Shown: piece after piece, positions 33,689 to 44,158 of the stretch
Layout of the letters: each line of letters opens with the position of its first letter
Numbering within the stretch: position 1 is the stretch's first letter
NCBI GenBank assembly: GCA_963576735.1
Contig: OY755175.1
Span: 7,146,401-7,210,400, forward strand
Reading direction: 5' to 3'
Origin: Bedellia somnulentella
Lineage: Eukaryota > Arthropoda > Insecta > Lepidoptera > Bedelliidae
DNA: 64,000 nucleotides
Made by a program: the position numbers and the translations under genes
The notes under the pieces: generated by a model
The model's input: the letters and a program-made list of their open reading frames with translations, nothing else
Database searches by the model: none
What the model was told of the DNA's origin: nothing

Positions 33689-33931
33689 GCTGTGTAGTGT
33701 CGGCTTAGAATAGCACTACCCCAATTCTTCGGGCGGGTGTTCGTAAGAGGCGGTATTGGGGCTTTAAAGGGATTTTTGGGCGATGCGGTTGGAGACCCAT
33801 CACCAACAACCTTTATTTTACCATCTTTTCCCCACTTAACTTTCCAAAAGTGGCTGAGGAATTTCTCATTCCTTAGCTCTGGCTACCCCATCTAGGGATT
33901 TATAGCCGTGAGTATATGTATGTATGTATGT
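33689..33931 (+). mobile_element. Family A SINE-like element, full-length reference copy
   Basis: It starts GCTGTGTAGTGTCGGCTTAG, continues through GGCGATGCGGTTGGAGACCC, TTCCCCACTTAACTTTCC and CCTTAGCTCTGGCTACCCC, and ends TATAGCCGTGAGTATATG with a (TATG)n tail, 243 bp in all. No tRNA-like head is visible, so its promoter type is unknown. The tail and the 3' hairpin resemble the RTE-like LINE in this window. Confidence 0.93.
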
Positions 33932-33946
33932 AAAAACTATTCAAAT

Positions 33947-34027
33947 ATTAATTAGTTACCTCGCTTAATTCCGCTTAATATTATTATTTTATTTATTTAG
34001 CGGAATTAAGCGAGGTAACTAATTAAT
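33947..34027. repeat. Perfect 29-bp hairpin
   Basis: Arms 33947-33975 and 33999-34027 are exact complements (core GTTACCTCGCTTAATTCCGC) around a 23-nt AT-rich spacer. The hairpin begins 15 bp after a family A tail. No homologue was found elsewhere in the window. Confidence 0.9.
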
Positions 34028-34590
34028 GTTTGTAATTTAATGGATTTCCGCAAAGTAACGCCTGATTAAATCCAATATATAATTAAATATATCTTATTCT
34101 AATATCGCTTGCCATAATATCTATGACAGCAAAATCCAGTCAGTATTTCTTTCTCTCCTATGAGACTATGTTTTGTCAAAAAGCGCCAAAATATTTATCG
34201 TGTTTCCGGAGATTTTCGTCCCCACGCTGCACCCTATTTTCCTAGCTCAGTTACATTTTAAGTGGTTCGCAACATTTCTTGCGGAAAAATAAATGTTTGC
34301 ATACTTATCCAGAAATAATGCAGCGTTTAAATTTTTCATTGTTATTTTTATAAAACTTGAATCTAATATCTTTAGGAGTTTATATTTTTTTTAAGTTCTT
34401 TCGTACATGATAATCTAATGCTAAGGTCTAGTTTTACTTCAAATGATGTAACAAACTAAATACAATTACTCCGGTATCAAAAGGCTTGTGTTATATAAGC
34501 AATAACGTTGTTTATTATATTGTATGTAACTCAGGAAAACGGTGACAGTGTATTTGCTCCGAGTGTTAAGGGAATTGCTGAAGTCGCTCC
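34028..34590. other. Unassigned AT-rich sequence
   Basis: No feature seen. Confidence 0.4.
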
Positions 34591-35930
34591 GCATCTACAG
34601 ACATCTAGCTCCTAATTCAATTAGAGAAAGCTCTCGGGGACCCTTCCTCGCCCCACATCGTTTCACAACCTGATATCTGTCACTCGAACAAGAGGAAACC
34701 CGTGATTTCAATTTCAAGCTGCCGTGCGGTATGAACCCGACAAAAAAGTATATTATACTGTTTGTTTTCGAGGCGTAATTCCCATGGCTTAACAGCGATC
34801 TAATAAATAACAATGACGTTTGTTTTTGGTAGTAAGCTCCACCCTCTGTCACAACAGGAATCCAATCCGCCTGTGCCGGCCCGACCGTCGTATGTAAATA
34901 GTTTACCAAAAGTCGCCGCTCGTCCATCACGCGTTGTCACATAAATTATGCCGCGGCGAATCCGTGGCCGAATCATTGTTTGACTTTTATCTTATTACGT
35001 ACATCTCCCGATTTTGTTCGCGTCATATTTCTTATGACTTATCGAGTTTTATCTATCGTTTTGGAAGGAGTCGCGCTATCGATCACGCAGTGTCTGTTCG
35101 GCCGACAAATTTGTCTCCGAATGTTTTGAGTGGATTAGGCGAAGTGTAGTGCGGCCGGCAGCGGCGGGAGGTCGGCTCGCGGTCACATCATGACTAATGC
35201 GATCCTCAGATTATTTAGAGCGCGCGTCGACTTATTGTCGCTTATCTGATGACGTGATCCGAACCAAGTCGTCGGCAGCGGCCGGCTCTCTCGGCACCGT
35301 GACGATGATCACTTGTCAATGATTAATGATCGCTTTACGAAAACATCGAATTAATAACGAGCAACATGCTTCGTTCGACCTAAGTATTAAATGATCAGTT
35401 TTGATTCGTACCCATTATTTATAAAGGACGTTTTCTGACACACGATAGGCATGTCTGTGTAGGTTCTAGCGAAGCGAATAAACAGTAGTCCGGAGATGCT
35501 CACACCACCGCAGCTATCTGGGACCAGCATCGTGTCCGCGTGACACGCCGCGACACCCGACACCGGTGGCATTCGGATCCCAGCTAAATTAATGAAAACA
35601 TCCATCCATAAAGACCCAACGTTTATACGTATGAATGAAATTCCGAGCTGCACGGTCCGAATCGTTTTTTATTATGATCATAAATTAGCTACCAATTTCC
35701 AGCGAGTGTCACAGAATCATTTTTATAATATCCTGAGCGGTTAACAAGGGTACAAATGACGCCTACGCTTATTGTCGCGGCCATAAGTCGCGGGTCGGGC
35801 TGGTCTGCTAAACTGTTAATATAAATAATGAAGTGCGGTACGAGGCGCGGTCCGAGGCGCGTGGTAGGTAGCTCTAACAAACGACTTCTTGTCAATGGCC
35901 AAGGACAGTTGGAATCGCTGCATTACTCAT
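34591..35930. promoter_or_regulatory. High-complexity unique block, candidate cis-regulatory DNA
   Basis: About 1.3 kb of GC-balanced, CpG-containing sequence free of repeats. It includes a TGACGTGATC, several GATGATCAC and ATGATTAATGATCG-like motifs near 35240-35330, and a GC-rich core at 35090-35300. Frames on either strand have no recognisable domain. An enhancer or promoter role is an inference from composition and lack of repeats. Confidence 0.28.
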
Positions 35931-36134
35931 ATCGTATTTCTTTTACTTTATAACTTTCTGAATATTCTGTATTTGCTTTAGAATTTCTAAAAGGAATAAT
36001 TTTAGTAAAATAGCTAAAATATAAAGCATTATGGTTTCTCACACGTAAAACACTTTCTTTTCATTTCGCATTTAACATATTCGAGTCAAAATGTAAGAGT
36101 AGAATAATATAAGTTAACTTGCAGTTGGTATTAC

Positions 36135-36862
36135 TAACTCAAACGTTCACTCCGTATATCTCCGAAGGGGTTGGCAGAGGTACTAATACTTCTAAACATC
36201 ACGTGGCATTGTCATCAGGTGTTCAGAGTACCCACGTTTTGCTTGAATAGTGTACTTACGTGATAGGGGGCATGCGTATCGCCGTTTTTTACGAATACAC
36301 TGTCACATGATTAAGTACAACTCAGCCATGTCGGTTTCCTCACGATTTTTGCCCTCACTGTTAACAAAAATGATAAATTAACCACACACATGTCTTTACA
36401 AAAGACAAATTTGTGTAGACGACGTGATAGCTCAATGGGTAGTACACCGGTTAACATGCAAGCGACTAGTGTTCAAATCCCGGGTCGGGCATACACTAAT
36501 TTGTCTTTTCTAAAAAAGATATATGTGTGGTTAATTTATCATGGTTGTTAACGGTGAGGGAAAACATCGTGAGGAAACCCACATGGCTGAGTTGTACTTA
36601 GTTGACAGTGTATTCGTGCAAAACGGCGATAGGCCTGCCCCCTATCACGTGAGTACACTGTCCATGCAAAACGTGGGTACTCTGAACACTAGGTGACAAA
36701 GTCACGTGATGTTCAGAAGTATTAGTACCTGTGCCAACACCTTCGGGGATATTCGGCGTGAACGTTTATGTTTATGTATGTAAATTTGCTTAGGCCCGGC
36801 CCAGGATTTGAACCCTCATCTTCTGCACGATAAGCGGTGTTCTATCCACTGAGCTATCACGA
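36135..36862 (-). mobile_element. Family B tRNA-headed SINE split by a second family B copy
   Basis: The body and 3' end occupy 36135-36418 and the tRNA head 36782-36862 (on the plus strand GCCCAGGATTTGAACCC, then CACTGAGCTATCACG). The duplicated AAATTTGTGTAG / AAATTTGCTTAG (36407-36418 and 36782-36793) marks the insertion. Confidence 0.9.
36419..36781 (+). mobile_element. Family B tRNA-headed SINE, full length, nested in the opposite strand
   Basis: Head GACGTGATAGCTCAATGGG with box A, and box B GTTCAAATCCCGGGTC. The body is collinear with the 22218 and 60645 copies, and the end reads GGCGTGAACGTTTATG with a short tail. A 12-bp TSD with two mismatches lies within the host SINE. Confidence 0.92.
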
Positions 36863-37021
36863 TTGCTATTCTAACCATATTTAAAAATAACATTAGAATG
36901 TAGGATCGTACTTTTTTACACCTTTACTGAATTATTGGTAGAATTAAATGTATAAAGTCAGTCACTTTGCATCACCATTGCTTGTTAATGTTTGATGTCA
37001 GATGTGTAGTTTCGGCTTCTG

Positions 37022-37286
37022 ACAGAACTACATACATACATACATACATATACTCACGGCTATAAATCCCTAGAAGGGGTAGCAAGAACTAAGGAATTCG
37101 AAATTCCTCAGCCACGTTTGGAAAGTTGAGTGGGGTAAAGATGGTAAAATAAAGGTTGTTGGTGATGCTGTGTAGTGTCGGCTTTGAATAGCACTACCCC
37201 ATTTCTTCCGGTGGGTGTAAGTAAGAGGCGACTAACGGTGTTGGGGCTTTTAAGGGATTTTTGGGCGATGCGGTATAACAGAACTA
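37022..37286. mobile_element. Family A SINE-like element with 5' inversion, 9-bp TSD
   Basis: The 3' part (37031-37165) is in minus orientation and the 5' part (37166-37274) in plus orientation, joined at GGTGATG / CTGTGTAGTG. About 8 bp of the family sequence are lost at the junction. The whole unit is flanked by ACAGAACTA at 37022-37030 and 37278-37286. This is the signature of twin-primed reverse transcription in a single insertion. Confidence 0.85.
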
Positions 37287-37308
37287 TAATATATCTTTCC
37301 GAGTCTTA

Positions 37309-37355
37309 TTACATGGCTAAGGATATGGAAGCCCCATATCCTTAGTCCCATGTAA
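37309..37355. repeat. Short hairpin, ~20-bp stem
   Basis: TTACATGGCTAAGGATATGG pairs with CCATATCCTTAGTCCCATGT plus AA across a ~5-nt loop, with a small bulge. It lies 22 bp after the preceding TSD. Confidence 0.75.
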
Positions 37356-37905
37356 GTGTTTGTCATAATTCTTTATAAGGAACTGACTACTTGGTGAAGA
37401 GGCATCAGAAAGGCATCCCTTTGTCCAGCATTGAACGTATATTTACTGAAGATTTCATAATTCATTATACAGCATTAAACATTATTAGACAACACATAAT
37501 CAATCCCGGTTTTTCTACACCTAGGGGTGTTTATTTTTTAATTTAGCTGGAATTCACTTTAAATTAAGTTAACCATTTGATAAATAATAAAAAATATTTA
37601 TAAAAATCGTATTAGGTACTATTTGAAAAGTTAGTCGTGATCATAAATTAAAAAAATATGCATTGAAAAGCTTTTCTGTTTTGCGTCGTTTAAATTGAGA
37701 ATGACGTTGGTTTTTTAGGCTATAAATAATTTGTAATGCTTGCAATATAAAACCGTCAAAATTACACGCGGTGTAGTTCGAGGTGACTATGAAAATTAGT
37801 CTTTAGAAGTTGTTAATGAAAATAAGACCTTTTTTGTCACCATGCAGATTCCAACGATAAATTTATCAACATTGCAACATAATAGAAAAATATAATAAGT
37901 GCTTG
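37356..37905. other. Unassigned AT-rich sequence
   Basis: No feature seen. Confidence 0.4.
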
Positions 37906-38116
37906 CTGAGCGTCGTCTTAGAATAACACTGCCCGTTATCTTATCGTGAGTGTTTATAAGAGGCGACTAAGGGTATTGCGGTTTCTTAAGGGGTTAGGCC
38001 GATGTGATTGGAGTCCCATCAATTCCCCCACTCAACTTACGGAAGCGGTTGAGGAATTTAAATTATTCCGAAGCTCTGGCTACCCCTTATGGGAGTTTAT
38101 AGCCCTATGTATATAT
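37906..38116 (+). mobile_element. Family A SINE-like element, old degraded copy
   Basis: Collinear with the family (TCGTCTTAGAATAACACTG, AGGCGACTAAGGGTATTG, GGCTACCCCTTATGGGAG) but with many changes. The (TATG)n tail is reduced to ATGTATATAT. Confidence 0.8.
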
Positions 38117-38156
38117 TAATGAAAACTACACATAGTAACTTTTTTTACAACCAACC

Positions 38157-38404
38157 TATATAAATGAACAACATAACATAACATAAACGTTCACGCCGAA
38201 TATCCCCGAAGGGGTTGGCAGAGGTACTAATACTTCTGAACATCACGTGACATTGTCACCTGGCGTTCAGAGTACCCACGTTTTGCATGGACAGTGAACC
38301 CACGTGATAGGGGGCAGGCCTTTCGCCGTTTTTTACGAAGACACGGTCCAACCTATATAGGTTGGACCGTGTTTTCGTAAAAAACGGCGATATATATATG
38401 AACA
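38157..38404 (-). mobile_element. Family B SINE with a 5' fold-back palindrome, 14-bp TSD
   Basis: The unit 38171-38390 is flanked by TATATAAATGAACA (38157-38170) and TATATATATGAACA (38391-38404). Its 3' end (tail ACATAACATAACATAAACG) is normal. Its 5' end is replaced by a 66-bp palindrome without spacer (38324-38389, one mismatch), whose centre ACCTATATAGGT includes CCAACCTATATA, also present in the left flank (38151-38162). Confidence 0.87.
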
Positions 38405-38547
38405 AATAAACGTAAAGCAAACATAATTCCCTCAGATGGCGCGTTCAAAAATTCATTACATGTAACAATTTGTTCGCCACCTTTCAGCACCCAAAAGTGT
38501 CTTAAAAACCATTTGTTCTGAAGGTTTGTCTCCCCCTTATTGGGATA

Positions 38548-38748
38548 GCGCCATTAGTATAATCCCTATAAGGGGTAGCCAGAGCTTCAGAGCTAGAAAC
38601 ACCTCAGCCACATTTGGAAGTTGATAGGGGAGAAGATAGTAGAAAACAAGCACCACAAAAACCACTTAAAAAAAACCCCATACCCTTAGTCGCCTCTTAC
38701 GACTCCCGTGGGTAGAAAGGGGTAGTGACATTCTAAGCCGGCAAAATA
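38548..38748 (-). mobile_element. Family A SINE-like element
   Basis: It runs from AATCCCTATAAGGGGTAGCC to GACATTCTAAGCCGGC in minus orientation, with an internal deletion where the GGTTGGAGACC block should be. The (TATG)n tail is not preserved. Confidence 0.85.
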
Positions 38749-38880
38749 TTACATACATTTATTTAAATGCTGTGAAGAATGGAACTTGCTACCTTTTCGC
38801 TTTTCAAAGATAATTCTCACTCCGCACTACAATATGGTTTTGAATAATAAGTGCGTCCGTACAAAATGTGTCAAAACTTA

Positions 38881-39115
38881 AACTCAAACGTTCACGCCGT
38901 ATATCACAGAAGGGGTTGGCAGAGAAATTATAATACTTCTGAACATCAAGTGACATTGTCGACCAGTGTTCAGAATACCCACTTGGACAATGTCCTCACG
39001 TGATAGGGGGCAGGCCTTTCGCCGTTTCGTACTTAAACACTGTCTCTTGACTAAGTACAATTTAGTCATATGGGTTTCCACATGATGGTTTCCCTGATCG
39101 TTAACAAACATGAAA
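38881..39115 (-). mobile_element. Family B SINE, head missing
   Basis: It starts with the inverted 3' end (AACTCAAACGTTCACGCCG) and continues through CACGTGATAGGGGGCAGGCC to GTTAACAAACATGA. The tRNA head is absent (5' truncation). Confidence 0.87.
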
Positions 39116-41070
39116 CCATGAAAATGTGGGGGATAAAAGTTAGATTTTTGCATCATATTTTTAATCTCGGCAGGATAGTTTGTAAACTACAAATATTGTG
39201 TATAAACTTGTGGCATAGTTTCAAATCTTGAGTGGGGCCTACGAGAATTAATATTTTCCAAAGTTACTATGATAGTTGATATATTTTTTAAATTTGTCAA
39301 CGGTGAGTGTGTTTGCATGATTATTTTAATCTTTTATATCGCAATCCCCTAATTAAAGACAAACACATAAAGAATCGATGTTCCAACACAAATTTTATTA
39401 CTCATTTTATGCCACAACATGATATCTATAGCTACACCTACAGCAACATAAAGGAACGAAGTTTTGATGGCCCTGCCACGTGCACCTCTATAAACTGTCT
39501 TCATAAAATGATTGAGTGTTAAGTTACGAGTGTCCAAGAGTCAAGAGCACAGCGTCCCAGCACGCCACCGGCTGTCCACCGAATATACACACCGAACCAC
39601 CGAAAATATCAAATCAACACAACTTGAAAGATGTTATCGCTCAGGAATGTTATAAAATTGAATATTTTCATATATTGTCGAGCGGATAACCCCCCGGTGA
39701 CCAGACGCACCTCTTCCGCTAGCCGAACCACCTCGCGTCACTAACTACCAATAACTTTACGCGTTTTATTTTAGGGTTATTGAATGGAGATGTCATTTTA
39801 CGTCGCTGTTAACGTCTACACTAAATTTTGAACGGCGCGAGACACATTTCCTTTTTATAACATTTTCGACTTTAAGTGTCGTTGCTGTGTCAAAATTGTA
39901 ATTTGTAACAATTTGTAGTCAACGTGAAATAGTAAGTAACTCTATATTCAATGTCTAGGAAACAGTTTTTCAAATGTAAAATATTTTGTAGCTATTTTAA
40001 GTTTGATATTTTTGTGCTCTTTGAACGATATAAAAATGTGAGTAACACTAAAATCAAGTTATAGCACAAACTAACGCCATTAACCAAATAAAAATAAATA
40101 TTACACAAAATGGAAAGACGATTTAGTCATCATTATGTAATTTATCTGCGGATAATAATTAGAAACGATATGTTTCTAATTAATATCCGCTATCACCAGC
40201 TAGCGTTGGATATGGTTTGGATTAACAAACTATCATTGCTTTACCAGCTAAATTGTATCACAAACTAATATCCTGCGTGTAATACAAGCTGCGACGTAAT
40301 ATACAATTAAGAACTTTTGGCAACCGGTTATTACTTATATTTCCTCAACAAGGAATCTACCATAATTTCAATAGAATTTATAGTCATGTTGTTTAATATG
40401 TAAACAAAAATGGAAAAAATGACTGGATATGGATCGTTTCAAATTGTTTAACACTATAAACAACGTACAAAGCATCTACTCACAGTGTGAACCAGCCTTA
40501 TACCAATAGAGAGCATGTAAATCTACGTAGAAACGACACATTATAAACAATTGTCATAGAATAGATATGTTAATAGATAGGACATTTGAATTGCTAAATG
40601 TGTCTGCCCACGCGCCCCAATTGAATATATAAAATTAGTTCTACATCTCAGCAGGACACATCTTTAGTAGACGATTTATATTGAACACTTTTTATTTAAT
40701 TGTGTTTATGACCAATTTGCTTCGACTTTCTGAATAATAACTGAATTCTCGAAGCGATATTGATATGATTTTGAAGAAATATCATTTCATATGCATATGC
40801 AAATAGAAAATGATGGAGTATTACAAATGCAGTTATGGATTAAAAACATTGTATACTTAATAAAAATCTAGAGTTTACGCTTGAAACTACTAAAGTGTAA
40901 AAGTATATTTATAAAAAAATCGATATTTTAACATTAGCAAAAAACAAAACTATCTTTGCACTTGCAAGAACTTGCTTTGGCTTGCTTGAAGACAGTTTAC
41001 CTAAGAGATATGTTTTCATGATATTATGTGAATTAATACTATTACTATTATACCTACTACTACTAGATAC
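39116..41070. other. Unassigned; complex patch at 39530-39850
   Basis: The patch contains CCAGCACGCCACCGGCTGTCC and is otherwise non-repetitive without a supported frame. The rest of the stretch is AT-rich, including a GGCGTGAG-free (CATA) run just before the next SINE. Confidence 0.35.
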
Positions 41071-41342
41071 CATACTAGGTACATACATACATACATACAT
41101 ACATTCATATACTCACGGCTGTAAATCCCTAGAAGAGGTAGCCAGAGCTAAGGAACTAGAAGTTCCTCAGCAACTTTTGGAAAGTTGAACGGGGAAAAGA
41201 TGGTAAATAAAGGTTGTTGTTGATGGGTATCCAGCCGCATCGCCCAAAAATTCCTTTAAAGTCCCAATACCGTTAGTCGCCTCTTACGTACACCCACCGG
41301 AAGAAATGGGGTATTCTAAGCCGACACTACACAGCATACTAG
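41071..41342 (-). mobile_element. Family A SINE-like element, full length, 8-bp TSD
   Basis: The copy at 41079-41334 lies between CATACTAG repeats (41071-41078 and 41335-41342). The inverted tail (CATA)n at 41080-41103 is long, and the 5' end reads GTATTCTAAGCCGACACTAC followed by ACAGC. The sequence is close to the reference copy. Confidence 0.93.
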
Positions 41343-41580
41343 TTACTAGATACTATTCTTTATCTAGTCACTCTCCCTATGTACATACTCATTTCTACAA
41401 ATCTCAAAAAGAGGTAAGAGGGAAAATATTGCAAAATAAAGAATGATCGGTGTATTGGTGAGTGGTAATGAGTCTTAATAATGTAGTAGAAAGATTCGTC
41501 ATGTTGTTGTCGGGGGTCACCACTGTGGGAACAGCAAAGATATACTGTGTGTACCAACTTAGAATTTGTATTTATGTTTA
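41343..41580. other. Probable degraded family A fragment at 41380-41470
   Basis: CTCATTTCTACAAATCTC, then AAAAAGAGGTAAG and GCAAAATAAAGAATGATCGG resemble a decayed minus-strand family A 3' half. The evidence is weak. Confidence 0.35.
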
Positions 41581-42801
41581 AGAGCTTATTCCATTTGCCT
41601 GAATTCAGAACGTCCGATAGCCACAGAATCTGAATTCAGACTAGTGGAATAACGTTCAGAACGCTAGGCTTCCGATAAAGAGACAAATTTCGGTTCCTAG
41701 CTCACTTCATTTTTTGTAGCTCCGTCTCAGGAAGGTGGAATAACGTTCAGACGATTTAGTTTAGTCGCCTCGCGCCCGCCACAGCGAGAGGACGTGCCAA
41801 AATTTTTCATGCATATGATTGCAAATTACGTCAACAAAAAAAGATAATAAAAGTTTTATAGCAGATATACATATGCTCACGCCATTAATTCCAGGGGTAG
41901 TTAGGTAGGTAGGGGATCCATTTCATAGGGGTAGGCAGATATGTATAATTATATTCATACATACATATATACTCACGCTATTATTTCCGATTGGGGTAGG
42001 TAAATACGTTTTATCACATACATGCAAATTAGATTATATTATAAATACTCACGCCATTACTTCCCATCGGAGTAGGCAGATACGTTTAATTACATACATA
42101 CGCGCATATACTCACGCTTTTACTTCCGCTTGTGGTAAGCAGATAATTTTAATTGCATACATACATATTTCCGTAAGGGGTAGGCAGATACGTATTGTTT
42201 CAAATATGCATACTTATACTCACGCCATCACTTCCCGTGGGGGTAGGCACAGGCGTATAATTACATAAATGTATACATATACTCACGCCATTATTTCCCA
42301 TTGGGGTAAGCAAATACGTTCAATCACATATATGCATACATATACTAACGCCATTACCTCTCATTGGGGTAGGCTGAAACTATCGATCGCCACTTCGTAC
42401 GACCCCGGCATTTTTTTTAATAAATATGCTTTTATTTTTAAGTCATATAGGAGTTCCCGCCTATTTAATATTTTGTGTGAAATATGACGTAAAAATATTT
42501 GGAAAAGGTTGTGTACATGAATAGGATATATGTAAGTATAGTAGCGAAAGAGATATATAGACGCAATGTGTCGTCGTTTCTTAAATGAGAGTGGGATAGT
42601 TCATAAGAGAGTCCGATTGAGAGCGTTTTAAAAAAAAGGCGGGAGCAATTTCGTACGACTGCCCGCAAAATCGCGCGCTCGCGAATGATTCAGGAACTGA
42701 AATCGGTGTAGTGGAATAACAAGCGTCTGTGGCCTTCTGCGGCAGTGACTGTGAAGGACCTCCGATTTCAGGAACGATAAAAGTGTAATGGAATAAGCTC
42801 T
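41581..42801. mobile_element. MITE with AGAGCTTATTCCATT termini, enlarged by an internal minisatellite
   Basis: The same terminal inverted repeats as the 194-bp copy at 33296 (left 41581, right ending 42801), with TTA on both sides. The homologous left part (to about 41860) and right part (from about 42600) are separated by extra DNA including a tandem array of LINE-3'-end units. Confidence 0.82.
41862..42415 (-). repeat. Minisatellite built from LINE 3' ends
   Basis: Roughly seven to eight degenerate units of about 60-80 bp each read CATACATATACTCACGCC, then ATTACTTCCCATTGGGGTAG and GCAGATACGT. The unit matches the last ~45 nt plus (TATG)n tail of the RTE-like LINE at 809-1355 in minus orientation. 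The rightmost unit (42350-42415) extends further into the LINE (CTATCGATCGCCACTTCGTA). It is a tandem array, not separate insertions. Confidence 0.8.
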
Positions 42802-42896
42802 TTAGCTAGAGAAACATTTCGATACCGCAATGTACGATTTTTAATGACGCTGCTAGCATGCGAGTGAGTTCGCCGTCTAGCGGTCGCTACATCTTC

Positions 42897-43014
42897 AGCC
42901 AAATTGACCAAAAATCACTTTAAATGTCCCAAATCCCAATATCCTAAGTCGTCTCTTACGATACCTGCGGGAAGAAATGGGCTAGTTCTGTTCTAAGCTG
43001 GAACTATACAGCAA
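42897..43014 (-). mobile_element. Family A SINE-like element, 5' portion only
   Basis: It covers the 5' half in minus orientation (CCAAAAATCACTTTAAATG, TAAGTCGTCTCTTACGATAC, GTTCTAAGCTGGAACTATAC). The 3' half is missing, unusual for LINE-type insertion, so a later deletion is likely. Confidence 0.75.
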
Positions 43015-43109
43015 TTTAATAGAAAAAAACACTTTCAATGCTAAATAGATTAATATAAAGTCATGAAAATAAATGCTCCCAGAAGATCTGATACTAATTA
43101 GGAATACAG

Positions 43110-43369
43110 AAAAAATACATACATATACTCACGGTTATAAATCCCTGAACGGGGTAGCCAGAGCTTTGGAATGAGAAATTCCTCAGCCACTTTTGGAAGT
43201 TGATTGGGGAAAAGATGGTAAAAATATATGTTTTTGGTGACGGGTCTCCAACCACATCGCTCAAAAATCACTTAAAAAGCCCCTATACCCTTAGTCGCCT
43301 CCTACGATCACCCACGGGTAGAAAGGGGTAGTGTTATTCTAAGCCGACACTACACGGCAATAAAAAATA
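43110..43369 (-). mobile_element. Family A SINE-like element, full length
   Basis: The copy at 43118-43361 is possibly flanked by AAAAAATA (43110-43117 and 43362-43369). It ends GCCGACACTACACGGC at its 5' end. It belongs to the same subfamily as the copies at 23619 and 53426 (CACCAAAAACAT and CCCGTGGGTGATCGTA). Confidence 0.9.
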
Positions 43370-43881
43370 TTTTCATAAAAAGGAATTCCACATTACAATC
43401 AATAAACCCATACAAAGTGCTATCACCCTTTGTTACCCAGTCAGCTCCAGTGTGTATATCGTAGTCAATATCAATTAAATCGCATCGGCGGATCGGATGC
43501 TGCAAAAGTGTAAAAATCACTGAAGCCCGCGCCATTTTCGTAAATCACGCGAGCGGGCGCGGGCGGGGGGGGGGACAGCTACATACTTCCCGGCTTGTTG
43601 CGATTTAGCACTAACCTACTTTCCAATAAAAGGGTTCTTGGGTCAATGTTTTGTACTATTTTTCATAAAAATATGTATTTGTTTTGAGCTTACCTATCTG
43701 AAGAGTTGGCTATACATAAGAGAATTTCAAACGATGTGTGTATGTTTTTAACAATAGTTTTTTTCTGAATTTGTTTTACTTCAAGTTTGTAACAATTATG
43801 ACTTACTATAAGGAGATACGGTAAGCAAAGACAACACGTTGTTAGAAACATTATAATTCGAAAGAATAATTAATATAATAC
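43370..43881. other. Unassigned; G-run at 43565-43574
   Basis: A GCGAGCGGGCGCGGGCGGG patch leads into a run of ten G. No exon is supported. Confidence 0.4.
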
Positions 43882-44158
43882 GAAATCTAATAAGTAAGCT
43901 GCTGTGTAGTGTTGGCTTAGAATAGCACTACCCCATTTCTTCCGGTGGGTGTACGTAAAAGGCGACTAACGGTATTGGGGCTTTTAAGGTATTTTTGGGC
44001 GATTAGGTTGAAGACCCATCACCAACAACCTTTATTTAACCATCTTTTCTCCACTTAACTTTCCAAAAGTGGCTGAGGAATTTCTAAATCCTTAGCTCTG
44101 GCTACCCCATCTAGGGATTTATAGCCGTGAGTATATTTATGTATGTGAAATCTAATAA
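43882..44158 (+). mobile_element. Family A SINE-like element with perfect 12-bp TSD
   Basis: GAAATCTAATAA at 43882-43893 and 44147-44158 flanks a full copy (43894-44146) that starts GTAAGCTGCTGTGTAGTG. This TSD helps to fix the family's 5' boundary a few bases before CTGTGTAGTG. Confidence 0.93.

Noticed and set aside
41862..42415. Series of separate LINE or SINE insertions
   Set aside because: The units are tandem, in one orientation, and lack individual target duplications; a minisatellite explains them better.
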